The position numbers and the translations under genes were made by a program. Under the pieces are notes generated by a model. It worked only from the letters and a program-made list of their open reading frames with translations. It had not been told where the DNA came from and ran no database searches. Positions 49,374 to 61,960 of a stretch of 64,000 bases of DNA are shown here, piece after piece (the stretch's first letter is position 1; each line of letters starts with the position of its first letter). This DNA comes from Benincasa hispida (Eukaryota; Streptophyta; Magnoliopsida; Cucurbitales; Cucurbitaceae). The stretch covers positions 9,734,324-9,798,323 of the forward strand of contig NC_052351.1 of the NCBI RefSeq assembly GCF_009727055.1. The letters are read 5' to 3'.

Positions 49374-51458
49374 ATGCTTATAACGTTAATTTGTATATTG
49401 GTGGGTGTTTTTTCATTTATTGATTGCACTGTGGGCTAAAGTGGATATATTACTGTTTTGGCATTAGTTTTCTTTTAATTTCTTGTTAAGATTTGTAATT
49501 TCTCACATTTTTATGAGTATTAATGTGTGGTAAAGGGTCTGTAAATTTGCTAGAGTCATTAGAGTTATTCTTAGACTGTAATTGCTCGGTTCCAGCAAAG
49601 AGGACAACATCAATTTGGAGAAGAAATCAGTGCAGAACCATTTGCTAGCTCCCAGACCCGAAATTGTTGTTCCAGACCCGACAACCCGACCAGGCCCACC
49701 CGTGCGCTCGCTGTCTTCTCCGTGTCCTGCTTGAGCTCCGATCCGCACGCTCGACCCGACTCGGTGGAACTCCCACGCACGTCAGTCTCCTCCGCGTCCG
49801 CCCCGCACGCCCGCTTCGTGCCCATCGACCTGCGCGCTCCAGTCTGTTGACTTCGCCTTACGCGTTGACCGGCTGGTCCAGATGGTCTGGACCAGTCTAA
49901 TTGACTTGGTTGAGCCGGTTCAACCGGTTCAACCTAGTTTTTGGAGTTTCTGAGCCGGTTCGAATGGTTTTTGGCCGGTTCGGATTGGTTCAAAGAGTTT
50001 GAAGCCGGTTTGAGAGAGATGTTTGCTAAATTATGTAATAATTTAGTTGTTTTTTTGTTTTTAATGCCAAAATCGGTCCACTTTAGTATTGTTTAAAGTA
50101 TTATGCATGTGATGTATGATATTGTTTTATTATGTGTGCATAAAGTATGTCATATATATATATATATATATTTTTTGAAAACCCTACCATAGGATAAGCA
50201 TGTTGAATGTATTTGATATATATTATAAGTGTTATAATATATATAGTATGCATGCTTAGTTTTAATATATGTGTTATATTAAAGCTTGTTTGTTTAAGGA
50301 AACGTGTTATAGATGAATGTTCTAGGGTTATAATTGTTATCATTTATTTTATAATTGTTATAAAATAACCTAGACTTTTAAAATCTATGACAAAGATAAG
50401 ATGCATGCTCGCCTAGGGTTAACCGGTGCAATTCAATCGACTTTTTAAGAGTTAGAATAGGTCGATTACGTGTAAAACAAGAGTTGTTTATTTACCCGGG
50501 GAGATCTTGTCTAAGGTTGGGGATACTTAAGTTGACAGTTTATGGAACGCCTCCTACCTGCATATTAAATTGGCGTCTAAGTCAATAACCCCAGTTTCAT
50601 GAGCATGCGTGAGTGGTGTAAGGTAATAAAATTGGTTTATCACCTAGACATCATAGGTTAATCCCGGTATAAGAGTTATACTAAGAAAAATCACTTAGAC
50701 TTAGGTTATTTAAAATTAGCCAGAACATTCCTAAGTAAACATTTACCCAAAACTAAATAGAACACTTAAGTGGGAGATTAATAACATGTGGGATATGTTG
50801 TTCTTAGCTTTCACATTCCTAAGAGTTCACACCATGAGATCCACACAAAGCTTCATGTCACCCTAGAAGTGACCTTCATTCGAAAAGTGTTTGCATGGGT
50901 CAATAGCAAAGTGAATAGGGGAAGTAGTTCATAGTAAGTGGGTGAAAGATGTGTGTTAACGTGTCCTGCTTTCTCTTCCATTTGTTTGGAATCTGAGATT
51001 CCTATGTTGCACTTGCTTGTCATCTTTAAGTTGGCATTAACTAGTCGCTAATTATGACTATCCCCTCGGAGGGTTATAATATATGATTCAGAATAACTCA
51101 AACTCCATAAATGGATAGAATTTCTTAGGTCGTTTCCCAACTTAACTCTTAAATTCGGTAGCATCATTGAGGCCGCTAATCTCTAAGATCTGAAAATGGA
51201 GGGTTACACATACAAAATTACTAAGTGTTAGTAAGTTCTTGACCGAAAACGATAGCTAAATGACTATCGAAATATGAGTTCTTCTGAAGATAGTATTTGG
51301 TCAAGAATATCTTGCTTTAGTGAAGGAGTATTTGACTACTCCTTGGTAGCACTTATTCTGACTCACTATAGTATCGTTGCAAATAAAATAATGAAATTTG
51401 GATACATTATTACTTTTTTAAAATTTGATTAGATTTAGAAGCAATTTGTCATTAATTC
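49374..51458 (+). mobile_element. copia element B: leader region with GC-rich island
   Basis: Long noncoding leader. 49670-49870 is strikingly GC-rich and followed by a run of GCCGGTT(C/T) words to about 50010. From 50080 on it matches the leader of element A in the opposite direction. All ORFs across the GC-rich part are compositional. Confidence 0.7.
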
Positions 51459-52711
51459 TACCTAGCTCGAAACAAACAATATTTATAAATCTCATACATC
51501 TACTAAAACTAGTTTGTAGTTAAAGCGGAAGTAAGAGGTCGATCCTCAGGGAAGGTTTTAATTCTAATCCTTTCTTAACTACCTTTGATGATTAAAGTAA
51601 TAAAACGGGGGTTTGATGAATTTGATAAAATACTAAAAATCAAACGACAAAAGATGATGTAAACAAGTGAGGGATAATCTTGCTTTTAGTTCAAGTTAGA
51701 CGTTCAATGCAATTCTTATCATCGAATTCTAAAAGTTAATTGGCAATTGGATTATGCTTGTAACTACTCACTCAACTCGATTAAGCTAGCTTCTACAAAG
51801 ATCAACAACTAGCAATAACCTAGTCAAGAGAGCGTCCTAAACATTTATTAAGGCTGGATAGGCCAAACCCTAATCAACCTACATGCTCCTATTTCTATTG
51901 GGTTCGATAGCGGCCATATAGAATAGAAAACATGCACATTAGGTTCTAGGTTCAATTTTGTTGATTAATTGTTAAGATAACTTACTCAATTAACCAAGTT
52001 TTCTCCAAATCTAGTAATTAATGCATCCTAGGAATAGCCATCAAATACACAATTACTATTGCCTCTTGTAGATCTTGGCTAGACATTCCATCAAACACAT
52101 TGAAAGCAACATATTCAGATTGCAATTCATAAGGAAAAAGAGAAAACTCAAAAGAATTGCAAGAACCCTTGAAAACTAGAATCAAGATTCAATCTAAACT
52201 TCACAGATTCATAGACAAATCTTATGAAGAATATGGAATTTCTTCCTCCCCTTGCAAAAATGAAAGAAAACGTATTCATAGTTCGTAGGGTAGCATTACG
52301 ACGCTGAGGCAGCATTGCAACGCTGCCCTCGACGCTTGGCAATGCAAGGCGTGCGCACGTTCCGTCATTCTCCAGAGCGTCGTGATGCTGAGGGTAGCGT
52401 TGTGATGCTGCCTTGTTTTATAACTACTGCTTCCAGCTTTTAATGACAGACAGCAAAAATATGCTTTTAATGATGCATAAAAGATGTAAGATGGCAAAAA
52501 ATCTGCATATCTTCATATTTTCTTCCTTCTTTTCTCCACTTCCTTTGATCTCTTTTGGTTAATTTGACTCCATTATGATCTAAACTCCTCCAAATAGCTT
52601 TAAAAGTGTCGAGATTGTCTTTTACCTATAAAATAGACATTTTAAGCAAACAAATATGGTAGAATTAAGGGTTTTAACATATAAGAGATAGTCTTTTACA
52701 AGACATATCAC
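51459..52711 (-). mobile_element. probable solo LTR inserted in copia element B
   Basis: Comparison with element A shows an extra block of about 1250 bp here, flanked by AATTC on both sides (51454-51458 and 52712-52716). Read on the minus strand it starts TGTGATATGTC and ends AGCTAGGTA. It has no long ORF and ends with a GAGGTCGATCCTCAGGG-type stretch (+ strand, near the left end), as seen in some gypsy LTRs. Family not identified. Confidence 0.5.
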
Positions 52712-52745
52712 AATTCACTAATTAGAATTTGTTTATAATTTCAGC

Positions 52746-55700
52746 ATGGCGAAATCTTCAAATTTACTCGCTTCCGATACTTTTAACGGTAAATTAACAT
52801 GGAAATCGAATATACTAGCAGTTGATGATTTAGACTATGTTTTAACAGAGGAATGTCCTCTATCTCCAAATTCTGCTACTGACCATAAAGCACAACAAAG
52901 TAAATATGATTTACTTATCATTGAGACATGCTTTGTGTAAAATGATAAGTTAACTTGGATAATGGATCTAGAAGCAGTTAATCATATTTGTACTTTTGCT
53001 CAGGAAACTAGTACTTGGAGACAACTCACGGAAGGCGAAGCAACCTTTAAGGTAGGAACCAGGGAGGTTGTTTCGACTAAAGCAGTGGGAGATATAAAGT
53101 TATTTATTGGAGATAGACACATTTTACTTTAAAATGTTTATTACATTCCTTCTATGAAAAGGAATTTAATTTCTATCTCATGTTTGCTAGAACAAAATTA
53201 CAAAGTTTCTTTTGAATATAACGAAATGTTCATTATCTCAAAAGGTAATATAGTACGTTATACAAATCTAGAGAATAAATTATACGTGTTATATAGAGAT
53301 GTTTAAAACAACTGAAACTCAAAATAAGAAATGAAAAATTTCTCTAAATGCCTATCTTTGGCACCTAAGATTAGGTCACATTAATCTCAATAGGATTGGG
53401 AGATTGGTTAAGAGTGGACTTCTAAACCAGTTAGAAGATAGCTCTTTACTGCCATGTGAATCTTGTCATGAGGGTAAGATGACCAAAATATCTTTTACTG
53501 GAAAAGGTCTTAGAGCCAAAGAACTCTCAGAACTGGTACATTCATACCTTTGTAGTCCGATGAATGTGAAGGCGAGGGGAGGGTATGAATATTTCATCAG
53601 CTTCATCGATGATTATTTAAGGTATGGCTACATTTACCTAATGCATCATAAGTACGATACACTTGAAAAGTTCGAGGAATATAAGGAAAAGGTTGAGAAC
53701 CAATTAGGTAAAAAGATTAAAACACTTCGATCAGATCGAGGTGATGAGTACATGGACTTAAAATTCCAGGACTATTTTATAGAACACAGAATTCAGTCGC
53801 AACTCACGGTACCTGGCATACCTCAACAAAATGGTGTTGCAAAAATGAGAAATAGAACCCTGTTAGACATAGTTCGTTCTATGATGAGTTATGCTCAGTT
53901 GCCAAGTTCTTTTTGGGTCACGCAGTAGGGACTGCGATGTATATATTGAACATGGTTCCCTCGAAAAGTATTTCAGAAAAACCTTATGTGTTATGGAGAG
54001 GACGTAAAGTTAGTTTACGTCACTTCAGGATTTGAGACTGTCCACCACATGTGTTGCTACAAAACCCAAAGAAGCTGGAACGCCATTCAGAGGTATGCCT
54101 ATTTGTAGGTTATCCCAAAGAGACAAAAGAGGGTTATTTTTATGATCTTCGTAAAGATAAAGTATTTGTGTCGACAAATGCAACATTCCTAGAGAAAGAC
54201 CACATTAAAAATCACCAACCTCGCAGTAAGCTAGTATTAAGTGAGATAACTAGAGAAACTATAGATAGATAACCAGAGTTGTTGATCGAGCAGGTTCTTC
54301 AACAAGAGTTGTTGATGGAACTGGTACTTCACATCCTTCTCAAGAGTTGAGAATACCTCGATGTAGTAGGAGGGTTGTGCAAATCCCTGACCAGTACATG
54401 GGTTTATCTGAAACTCAGGTCGTCATATTTGATGATGGCTTAGAGAATCCATGACTTTTAAATAAGCAATGGGTGATATGGATAAAGACCAGTGGATAAA
54501 AGCCATGGACCTCGAAATGGAGTCAATGTACTTCAATTCAGTCTAGGATCTTGTAGATCAATCAAAAGGGATAAAACCCATTGGTTACAAACGAATCTAC
54601 AAGAGAAAACGAGACCAAGCTGGTGAGGTATAAACCTACAAAGCTAGACTCGTGGAAAAAGGTTTTTCCCAAATAGAGAGGGTGGTTTATAAAGAAACCT
54701 TCTCTCGGTTGTCATGATCAAGTCTATCAGGATACTTTTGTCCATTGCCACTTTTTATGCTTATGAAATATGAAAAATGGATGTCAAGACAACTTTTGTC
54801 TCAACCAGGGGGTTTATTGCACAGGGTCAAGAGCAAAAGATTTGCAAGCTTAATAGATCTATTTATGGGCTAAAACAAGCATCTCGATCCTGGAACATGC
54901 AATCAAATATCATGGCCTTGAACAGAATATTGACGAACCTTGTGTTTAAAAGAAGATTGTCAACAATACTGTAGCTTTTCTGGTTCTATATGTTGATGAT
55001 ATTCTACTTATTAGGAATAAAGTAGAATTTCTTGCTGACATTAAGACATGGCTAGCCACACAATTCAAAATGAAGGATTTGGGAGAAGTATAGTATGTTC
55101 ATGGGATCCGAATCGTTCGAAATTGCAAGAACAGAATGAAAGTTTTGTCTCAGCCATCATATATAGACAAGATGTTTTTTCGATATAAAATGTAAGATTC
55201 TAAAAATGTATGTTACCTTTTAGGCATGGAATTCATCTGTCTAAGGAGTAGTGTCCTAAGACACCTCAAGAGGTTGAAGTTATGAAATGAATTCCATATG
55301 CAGCAGTAGTAGGGAGTTTAATGTATGCCATGTTGTGTACTCGTCTCGACATATGCTATGCAGTTGGAATTGTCAGCGGATATCAGTCCAATCCTGGATA
55401 TGATAATTGAACTGTCGTTAAAAACATCCTCATGTATCTTCGGAGAACGAGAGACTATATGCTCGTGTATAGTGCTAAGGATCCTATCCTTACTGGATAT
55501 ACTGATTCTATAGATGTTAGGAAATCTTCTTTGGGGTCAGTATTCACTCTGAACGAGGAGCTATAGTGTGGAGGAGTATCAAGCAAAGTTATATTGCTGA
55601 CTCCATCATGGAAGCTGAGTATGTAACTACTAGGCTCAAAAAGTTCTTGACCGATTTGGAAGTTGTTCCAAATATTCATATGTCTATTACTCTTTATTGT

Positions 55701-56050
55701 GATAATAGTGGTGCAGTTGCTAATTCAAAGGAACCTAGAAGCCATAAGAACGGAAAACACATCGAGCGTAAGTACCATCTCATCAGGGAGATCATATACC
55801 GAGGAGACATGATTGTCACGCTGATTGCCTTTAAACATAACTTGGCCGATCCATTTACAAAGGCCCTCTCGGCTAAAGTGTTTAAGGGTCACCTAGTGGG
55901 AATAGGACTATGAAATAGATAGAACTAAGGCAAGTGGGAGAAGTAATGGGTATCTTATGCCTTAGTTTATTGTTTTTATTCTTTAATTACTCAATATTGT
56001 ATATATATTTGTATATATATGTAAAATCCACTGGAGTTTTAGTCCAAGTG
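52746..56050 (+). pseudogene. copia element B: gag remnant and pol (degenerate)
   Basis: Order: gag N-terminus (52746-52940, LLASDTFNGKLTWKSN, LTEECPLSPNSA) running directly into the protease leader KYDLLIIETC, so the gag body is missing; protease with DLEA for DSGA (about 52960); pre-integrase and integrase (53404-53928), where the first catalytic aspartate is tyrosine (HSYLCSP) and the glutamate of NGVSERRN is lysine (NGVAKMRN); RT (about 54460-55200) with many stops and a YVDD box at 54990-55001; RNase H (55290-55912) with MEAEYV and CDNSGAVANSKEPRSHK. A polypurine tract CAAGTGGGATTT precedes the LTR. Not autonomous. Confidence 0.88.
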
Positions 56051-56056
56051 GGATTT

Positions 56057-57876
56057 TGTTGGGTTGTATGTCCTAAAACTCGAAGTTTGTCATGTTAAAC
56101 ATATTCTATTATCAATAAAGATGTTAATGATGTTTATTCAATAAAACTGTTATTGAATATATGAATTGCACTTGTAAAGTCTAAATCCAATAAACTAAAG
56201 ATCCATGGCTATTATATGAATACATGAACTTTATTTGGAGACATAAGAGTGGATCAAGTTCAGTAAATAGCCAAAATGGTCTATAGTATAGGAATAAGGT
56301 TGGGTACCTTATTCTGGTCACACTATCGGATCCGACCCACTCTGTAGTTGTTACAACTTGTTGTAAAGTGCTATAAATGAACTGATCCTGATTTGTTCAT
56401 GTGTTGACATGAGGAGTGGGGGCATCTTATGCAATGAGTTTGCATAAGATCAGACCAAGAATTAAGTCACTCTTACTTTACAACGTTGTTTACTGTTTAA
56501 GACTAACTATTTCAAAGTGATGACTTAGGTAACATAACCTTAATCCTGAGCTAACTATGAACTCTTGTTTATTCAGGATTATCCTTAGATTTGCATGGGT
56601 GAGGGTTGGCTCAACAGTGTCGACTCAATAAGCCTTCCATTTCAGAGGTAAAACCAGGTAGATAGCCAGGGACATAGGGTGCAAGACGAAATTCACTCCT
56701 ACCCGCTTTTAGAGATAGTAGAGGGGTTGTTCCTTTAAGTGTTGACTCCGAGTCTTGAACAAGGGGCCCCACCTTCTCATTGGCTCAGGGACTCAGTTTA
56801 GTGATTGAATCACAAACCAATTGTTCATTAAAGGATCAGTGGGACTTCAGGAGCAAGATGTAATCTTAGAGGTAATACAACCTTTGACCCACCATTATTA
56901 CGAACAACCTGTGAAGGGTTGACTTACTTATCATATTTATATCAAATGGACACATAATATATCTACAGTGAGGAAAGTGCAACTACAGGCTAAAGTGAAC
57001 AGTCCTGTTAGTTAACGAAGGTTGATTAACTAAGTTAAAGACTTTGACCGGTTAGTCTTGGATCATTGGAGCCCATGATCTGTAGGTCCATCAGGTCTCC
57101 TTGCTAACTCACTACGGACAAAATTGAAGAATTAGGTGAAGTGAGAATTTGAAATGTTCAAATTCGGGCTTAAGGAAAATTTTTTATATGAGATATAATT
57201 TAAAACTAAATAATTAATTTATTAATCAATTATGTTTGAGGGTATTATCGAATATTAGCATGAAAGTGTTTTTTTAAAACTTAATCAATGTGATTAATCA
57301 AAGTTAGGTGTCAAAAAAAAATTAGTATGTGATATTAAATTTTTTTATATATATATTTTCTAATTTAGAAAAAAGAATCATAATTATATATATATATATA
57401 TATTAAAATTAGTTAGTGGAAAAATTCAATTGTTGGAATTTCCCACTAACTAAGTGGACTTTGAAGCGGCACTTCCAAAGCTTAACACCTAAAGATTACA
57501 TGCTAGTGAATTTTGAAGTGGAAGACATGCAAAATAGGTAATTTGTCTTTAAATAGTTTGGTTTTTGAAATGTAAAAAGACTCATGCTTCTTTGACTTTT
57601 CACTTGACTCTTCCACCAAAACCTTTTTACTCTCTACTTTTCTAGAGTAAAACTCCCTTGTCTTCACTAACAAAACGATCCCACCATCGTGTTCTTCAAC
57701 CAAAGAATAGCAAGGATTTACCATTGGTGGTGATCAAGCATGGAGAGGAAGATTGCGGTAGATTCTACAAAGGTTGTATTTTCTAACCCTTTATGCATGT
57801 TTATTCTTAGTTTTATGTAATTAGAACATTATCGATCCTTGCTTCTGTTGTGCATGTTGTTCTTTATGTTCCAACA
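56057..57876 (+). mobile_element. 3' LTR of copia element B
   Basis: 1820 bp from TGTTGGGTTG to TTCCAACA, with the polypurine tract at its left edge. It is the full-length partner of 48037-49359. The bases following (CATAT) do not repeat at the left of element B or A. Confidence 0.88.
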
Positions 57877-58787
57877 CATATTACTTTTGCACATAAATCA
57901 CGAAAAGAACTTACATAGCTCCACAATAGGTGTATTCACATCCTTTCTTAAAGTATACTCGAACACCAATAGGAATAAATCCCTGGAGTAGAATATGAGA
58001 GTCGTGAGTCTTTAATCCCCATAATTTCCATCATTCACGTTAACACATCGTGATATATTTGAGACAAACCCATTAGGAAACTTGACTATTTCAAGAAATT
58101 ACAAAAAGTTATCTTCTCATTTGTAGTAAAAATATATGTCACATGTGGTTTTACAAATTTAGATAATTCTTTTTGTAAGTGTAAGTCCTTTCGTATATTC
58201 AAATATTCAAGGTCCAAATGAGCATTTTTCGTGTCTTTCGTTTTTCCTTCAATATTCATCAAAGTCCTAAGCAAGCTATCACATATGTTTTTTTTTTAAT
58301 ATGCATGACATCTAACTTATGTTGCAACATTAGTTTAGACCCGTATGGGAGCTCAAAAAATATACTTTTGTTTGTCCAATTAATAGTCATTTTTCTTTTC
58401 TTATCTCGTTTGGATGGATGCTTACTTAATACTAAAAATTTTAGTGCATTCTAGGATCTCATCTCCATTCATTACAATGGGTGGAGGTCTACGCTCCAAT
58501 TTACCATCATGTGGCTTACTCTTACGCCAATTGTGGGTATCTGAAAGATAACATCGATGACCCAAGAAAGAGATTTTTCCTCTTATCTTAAACGATGAAC
58601 TATCTTGTTACAAATGAGGCATGCTTGATAACCTTTGGTACTCCATCCTGAAAAGTCCCCATATGCAGGAAATTCATTATGGTCTACAACAAACATGCAT
58701 GTAACTAAAAGTACCCCCCACTCATGCAATCGCAAGTGCACACACCATTGTTCCATAACTCTTTCAGCTCTTCAATAAGTGGTTGTA
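57877..58787 (-). pseudogene. CACTA transposase (TNP2-like), C-terminal half of the catalytic region
   Basis: The minus-strand translation, with several stops, reads LLQPLIEELKELW near the right end, then MNFLHMGTF, GHRCYL, HNWRKSKPHDGKLERRP and LMNIEGKTKD (58265-58236), all familiar from the Transposase_21 domain of En/Spm TNP2 proteins, the DDE-type enzymes that cut CACTA elements. It continues the segment at 60741-61140 across a solo LTR. The left side is lost where copia B ends at 57876. Confidence 0.85.
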
Positions 58788-60740
58788 AATAGTGTTAGAA
58801 CCAGAGAACGTGCAGCGGAAGCAATAGATCAATAGGCATTCTAATTCATTAATTTTGACTTTAAATTAAACATGCTCATAAACTAATAAGAGGGTTTCAT
58901 GACATACTTTTGTAGAACCACTTGAATCTCGATTTCAGTTGCAAATCTCCTCCAAATTTTGCTTGTGAACCACCTCAAGGCCTTTCCTTACTATTCTCTT
59001 GGTGCCTTAGATTGAGTTGTGAGACTCAAAATAAGCTTGAATAAAGGAAAATTGGAGAAGAGGATCGCTGCTGCACCATGGAAGAAGACCTTCTTCAACC
59101 TCAAGTTTTTCAACAAAACCTTATCAAGTGCATCAGTTGCATACCCATTTCCACTTCAATTTTCTTTATATATTGCAAGAGTATCATGCAAAGAAGATTG
59201 CTGCATGAAGAGCAGCTCATGCTTGGAAATTTGACTCAAGAAAATGGTGGAAAATGAGTGAGCAAGTTGGAATGGAAATTGAGAAATCTCACTTTTTCCA
59301 TTTTCCATCTTTTCAATTTTGTTTTACAAATCGATTTCCAAAATCAAATTTTGTTTTCAAAATTGAAAACTTTATTAATTTTACAAAATTAATTAATTAA
59401 TTAATTTTCTAATAAAATAATAATAATTAAATAATTAAATAATTTAATTAATTCTAATTAGTTTAATATCAAATATTAAATTAATTTAACACTAATTCCA
59501 CCATCATGAAATCCCTATTCATGAATTTAATATTTTAATCATATTTAAATATTAATTGATTCTCCAATTTCATTTAATTCCAAAATTAAATGCATAATAA
59601 TATCACATATAATTACTAATTCCCTTAATTCTAATTTGAACGTTTCAAATTAACTTATCACACTACTCTAAGGCTAATCCATTTACGAGCTAGTAGGAGA
59701 CCTCGTGGACCTATAGATCATGGGCTCCAACGACCCGAGATTAATTGGTTAAACTTTTTACACCGAATTAACCCCCATTCGTTAACTTCTGAGTCACTCC
59801 ACTAAAGCCTAGAGTGCATAGAGTTGCACTCCTCTCACTGTAGATATATTATGTCCACTCAATATATCCATGATTAGTAAGTTAACCATTCACAGGTTGT
59901 TTGTAATAACGGTTGGGTCAAATGACTATTTTACCCCTGAGATTACCTCTTATTTCTTAAGTCCCATTGATCCTCTAATGAACAATTGGTTTGGGATCTG
60001 ATCAACAAACCGAGTCCCTCTCGGACCAGTAAGAGGGTGGGACCCCTTGTTCAAGATCCAGAGTCTACACTTAAGGGAACAACCTCTCTACTATCCCGAA
60101 AAGTGGGTAAGAGTGAATTCTATCTTGTACCATATGTCCCCAGCTATCTATCCGACCTTACCCCTGAAATGGAGGTTTATTGAGTCGGCGTTGTTGAGCC
60201 AACCCTCACCTATGCAAATCTAAGGATGATCCCGAATAAAAGAAAGTTCATAGTAGCTCAGGATTAAGGTCAAGTTACCTAGGTCATCGCTTTGAAATAG
60301 TCAGTCTTAAACAGTAAACAACGTTATAAAGTAAGAGTGACTTATTTCGTGGTCTAATCTTGTACAAACCGATTTGCACAGGATGCCCCCACTCATCATG
60401 TCATAACATGTACGAATTAGGATCACATCATCTGTAGCACTTTACAACTCCTTGTAACAACTACAAAGTGGGCTGGATCCTATATTATTACCAAAATAAG
60501 GAACCCAACCTTATTTATATACTATAGACCATTTTGACTATTTACTCGAACCTAATCCACTTTTATGTCTCCACATAAAGTTCAAGTATTCATGTAATAG
60601 TCATGGACCTTTTAGTTTATTGGATTTATTTCTAAAATGAAATAAGCAATTCATATATTCAATAATAATTTATTGAATTTTCATAATAAGTTTTATTGTT
60701 TACAAACAACGAGTTTTAGGATATAAAACCCAACAAATAG
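58788..60740 (-). mobile_element. solo copia LTR with perfect 5-bp target duplication
   Basis: The LTR is 58793-60735 (1943 bp), TGTTAGAACC to AAACCCAACA, flanked by AATAG at 58788-58792 and 60736-60740. It belongs to the same family as the LTRs of copia elements A and B and lies in the same orientation as A. It splits the TNP2 coding region within the DVY-LQPLIEELKE segment. No internal region is left, so it arose by recombination between two LTRs of a complete element. Confidence 0.93.
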
Positions 60741-61960
60741 ACATCAATTTCTTTTCCAGGAAACTTTGGTCCTGGTATAAGTAAAGACATGGAAAAATTA
60801 GATTCCTTCATGTACTTCCATGGTGGCAAATTGTAAGGAACGAGCATCACGGACCACATGCTATATGCAGTACTCATATTCTCAAATGGATTAAATCCAT
60901 CCGAAGCTAAGGCTAACTGAACATTCCTTGGGGCTGAAGCAAATTTAGAAAACTCTCTATCAAAACATTTCCACTCTTCAGCATCAGTTGGATCTCACAA
61001 CACACCATGGGTTTCAACTCGTTTATCCTTATGTCATCGCATCTCAGAAGTAATGTGTTTCGATGAAAACAATCGTTTCAACCTTGGTGTTAATGGAAAA
61101 TGACGTAAAATTTTATTTGGATTTTCTTATTCTTGCCATCCTTTATTTTGCATCGAGACTTACTGCACACCCGCACACTGGACAACTTTGATAATTAAAA
61201 TATCTTTTCCAAAATAAAATGCAGTCGTACTTGCAAGCATGAATAGAATCATATCCTAGTCCTAGGTCACATAACTTTCTCTTTGCTTCATAAAAAGAAC
61301 TACATATACATGCATCAGTTGAAAAGACATCTTTCAACAAATCTAGTAACATATCAAAGGATTTGTTACTCCAATTATTGAGAACCTTAATATGTATCAA
61401 TCTCAACAAGAAGTTCAATGAGAAAAATTTTGTACAACTAGGGTACAACGGGTTACGTGCTTCATCCATCAACTCCTAAAAAATGTTTGAAGTATCCCTT
61501 TGTTCGATGCTCTCAAGCATTTCATCTCCAAAGTTTTCTTCATTTTCCTCATATGCCCCTTCTCTCATCGGTCCTTGCAAATCATTTAAAAGATTGAACA
61601 ACTCATTATCTTCATTGTGTGTAGTAGGTTCTTCCCTTAATCCATCATCCGTTGAAGGAGCTAAAGAAGTCCTGACTTTTTGAAATTGAGCTAAATTTAC
61701 CGATTCTCCATGATAAATCCATTGACTATATGAAGGAGATATTCCATTAGAAAATAAATGTCGTTATACTCCATCTAATGTCTGAGACATTGAATTCTGA
61801 CAATTTTTACACGGGCATCTCGTTTTCCCCACTCCATTTACATGAAAATTTGTCAATTCCATGGATTGTGCAACTCTGTCAATGTACTCTCCTGAGAATC
61901 TATCTCTAAGCTTAATCCAATCCTTATTCATCATTGAACCAAATGAATAAAGCATGTCTA
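60741..61960 (-). pseudogene. CACTA transposase (TNP2-like), N-terminal part
   Basis: 61955-61764 encodes the transposase-associated domain (MMNKDWIKLRDRFSGEYIDR, then CPCKNC). 61472-61143 gives the region leading into Transposase_21 (FDMLLDLLKDVF, YDSIHACKYDC, CPVCGC). 61140-60741 continues with stops: RHFPLTPRLKRLF, SDGFNPFENMSTAYSMW, VPYNLPPWKYMK, LIPGPKFPGKEIDVY. Order and spacing match TNP2. Frame breaks make it inactive. The missing later half is at 57877-58787. Confidence 0.88.

Noticed and set aside
49503..49900. Overlapping ORFs on both strands in the GC-rich part
   Set aside because: Stop codons are rare there because of high GC; the frames are arginine/proline/alanine-rich without domains and the place is a retrotransposon leader.
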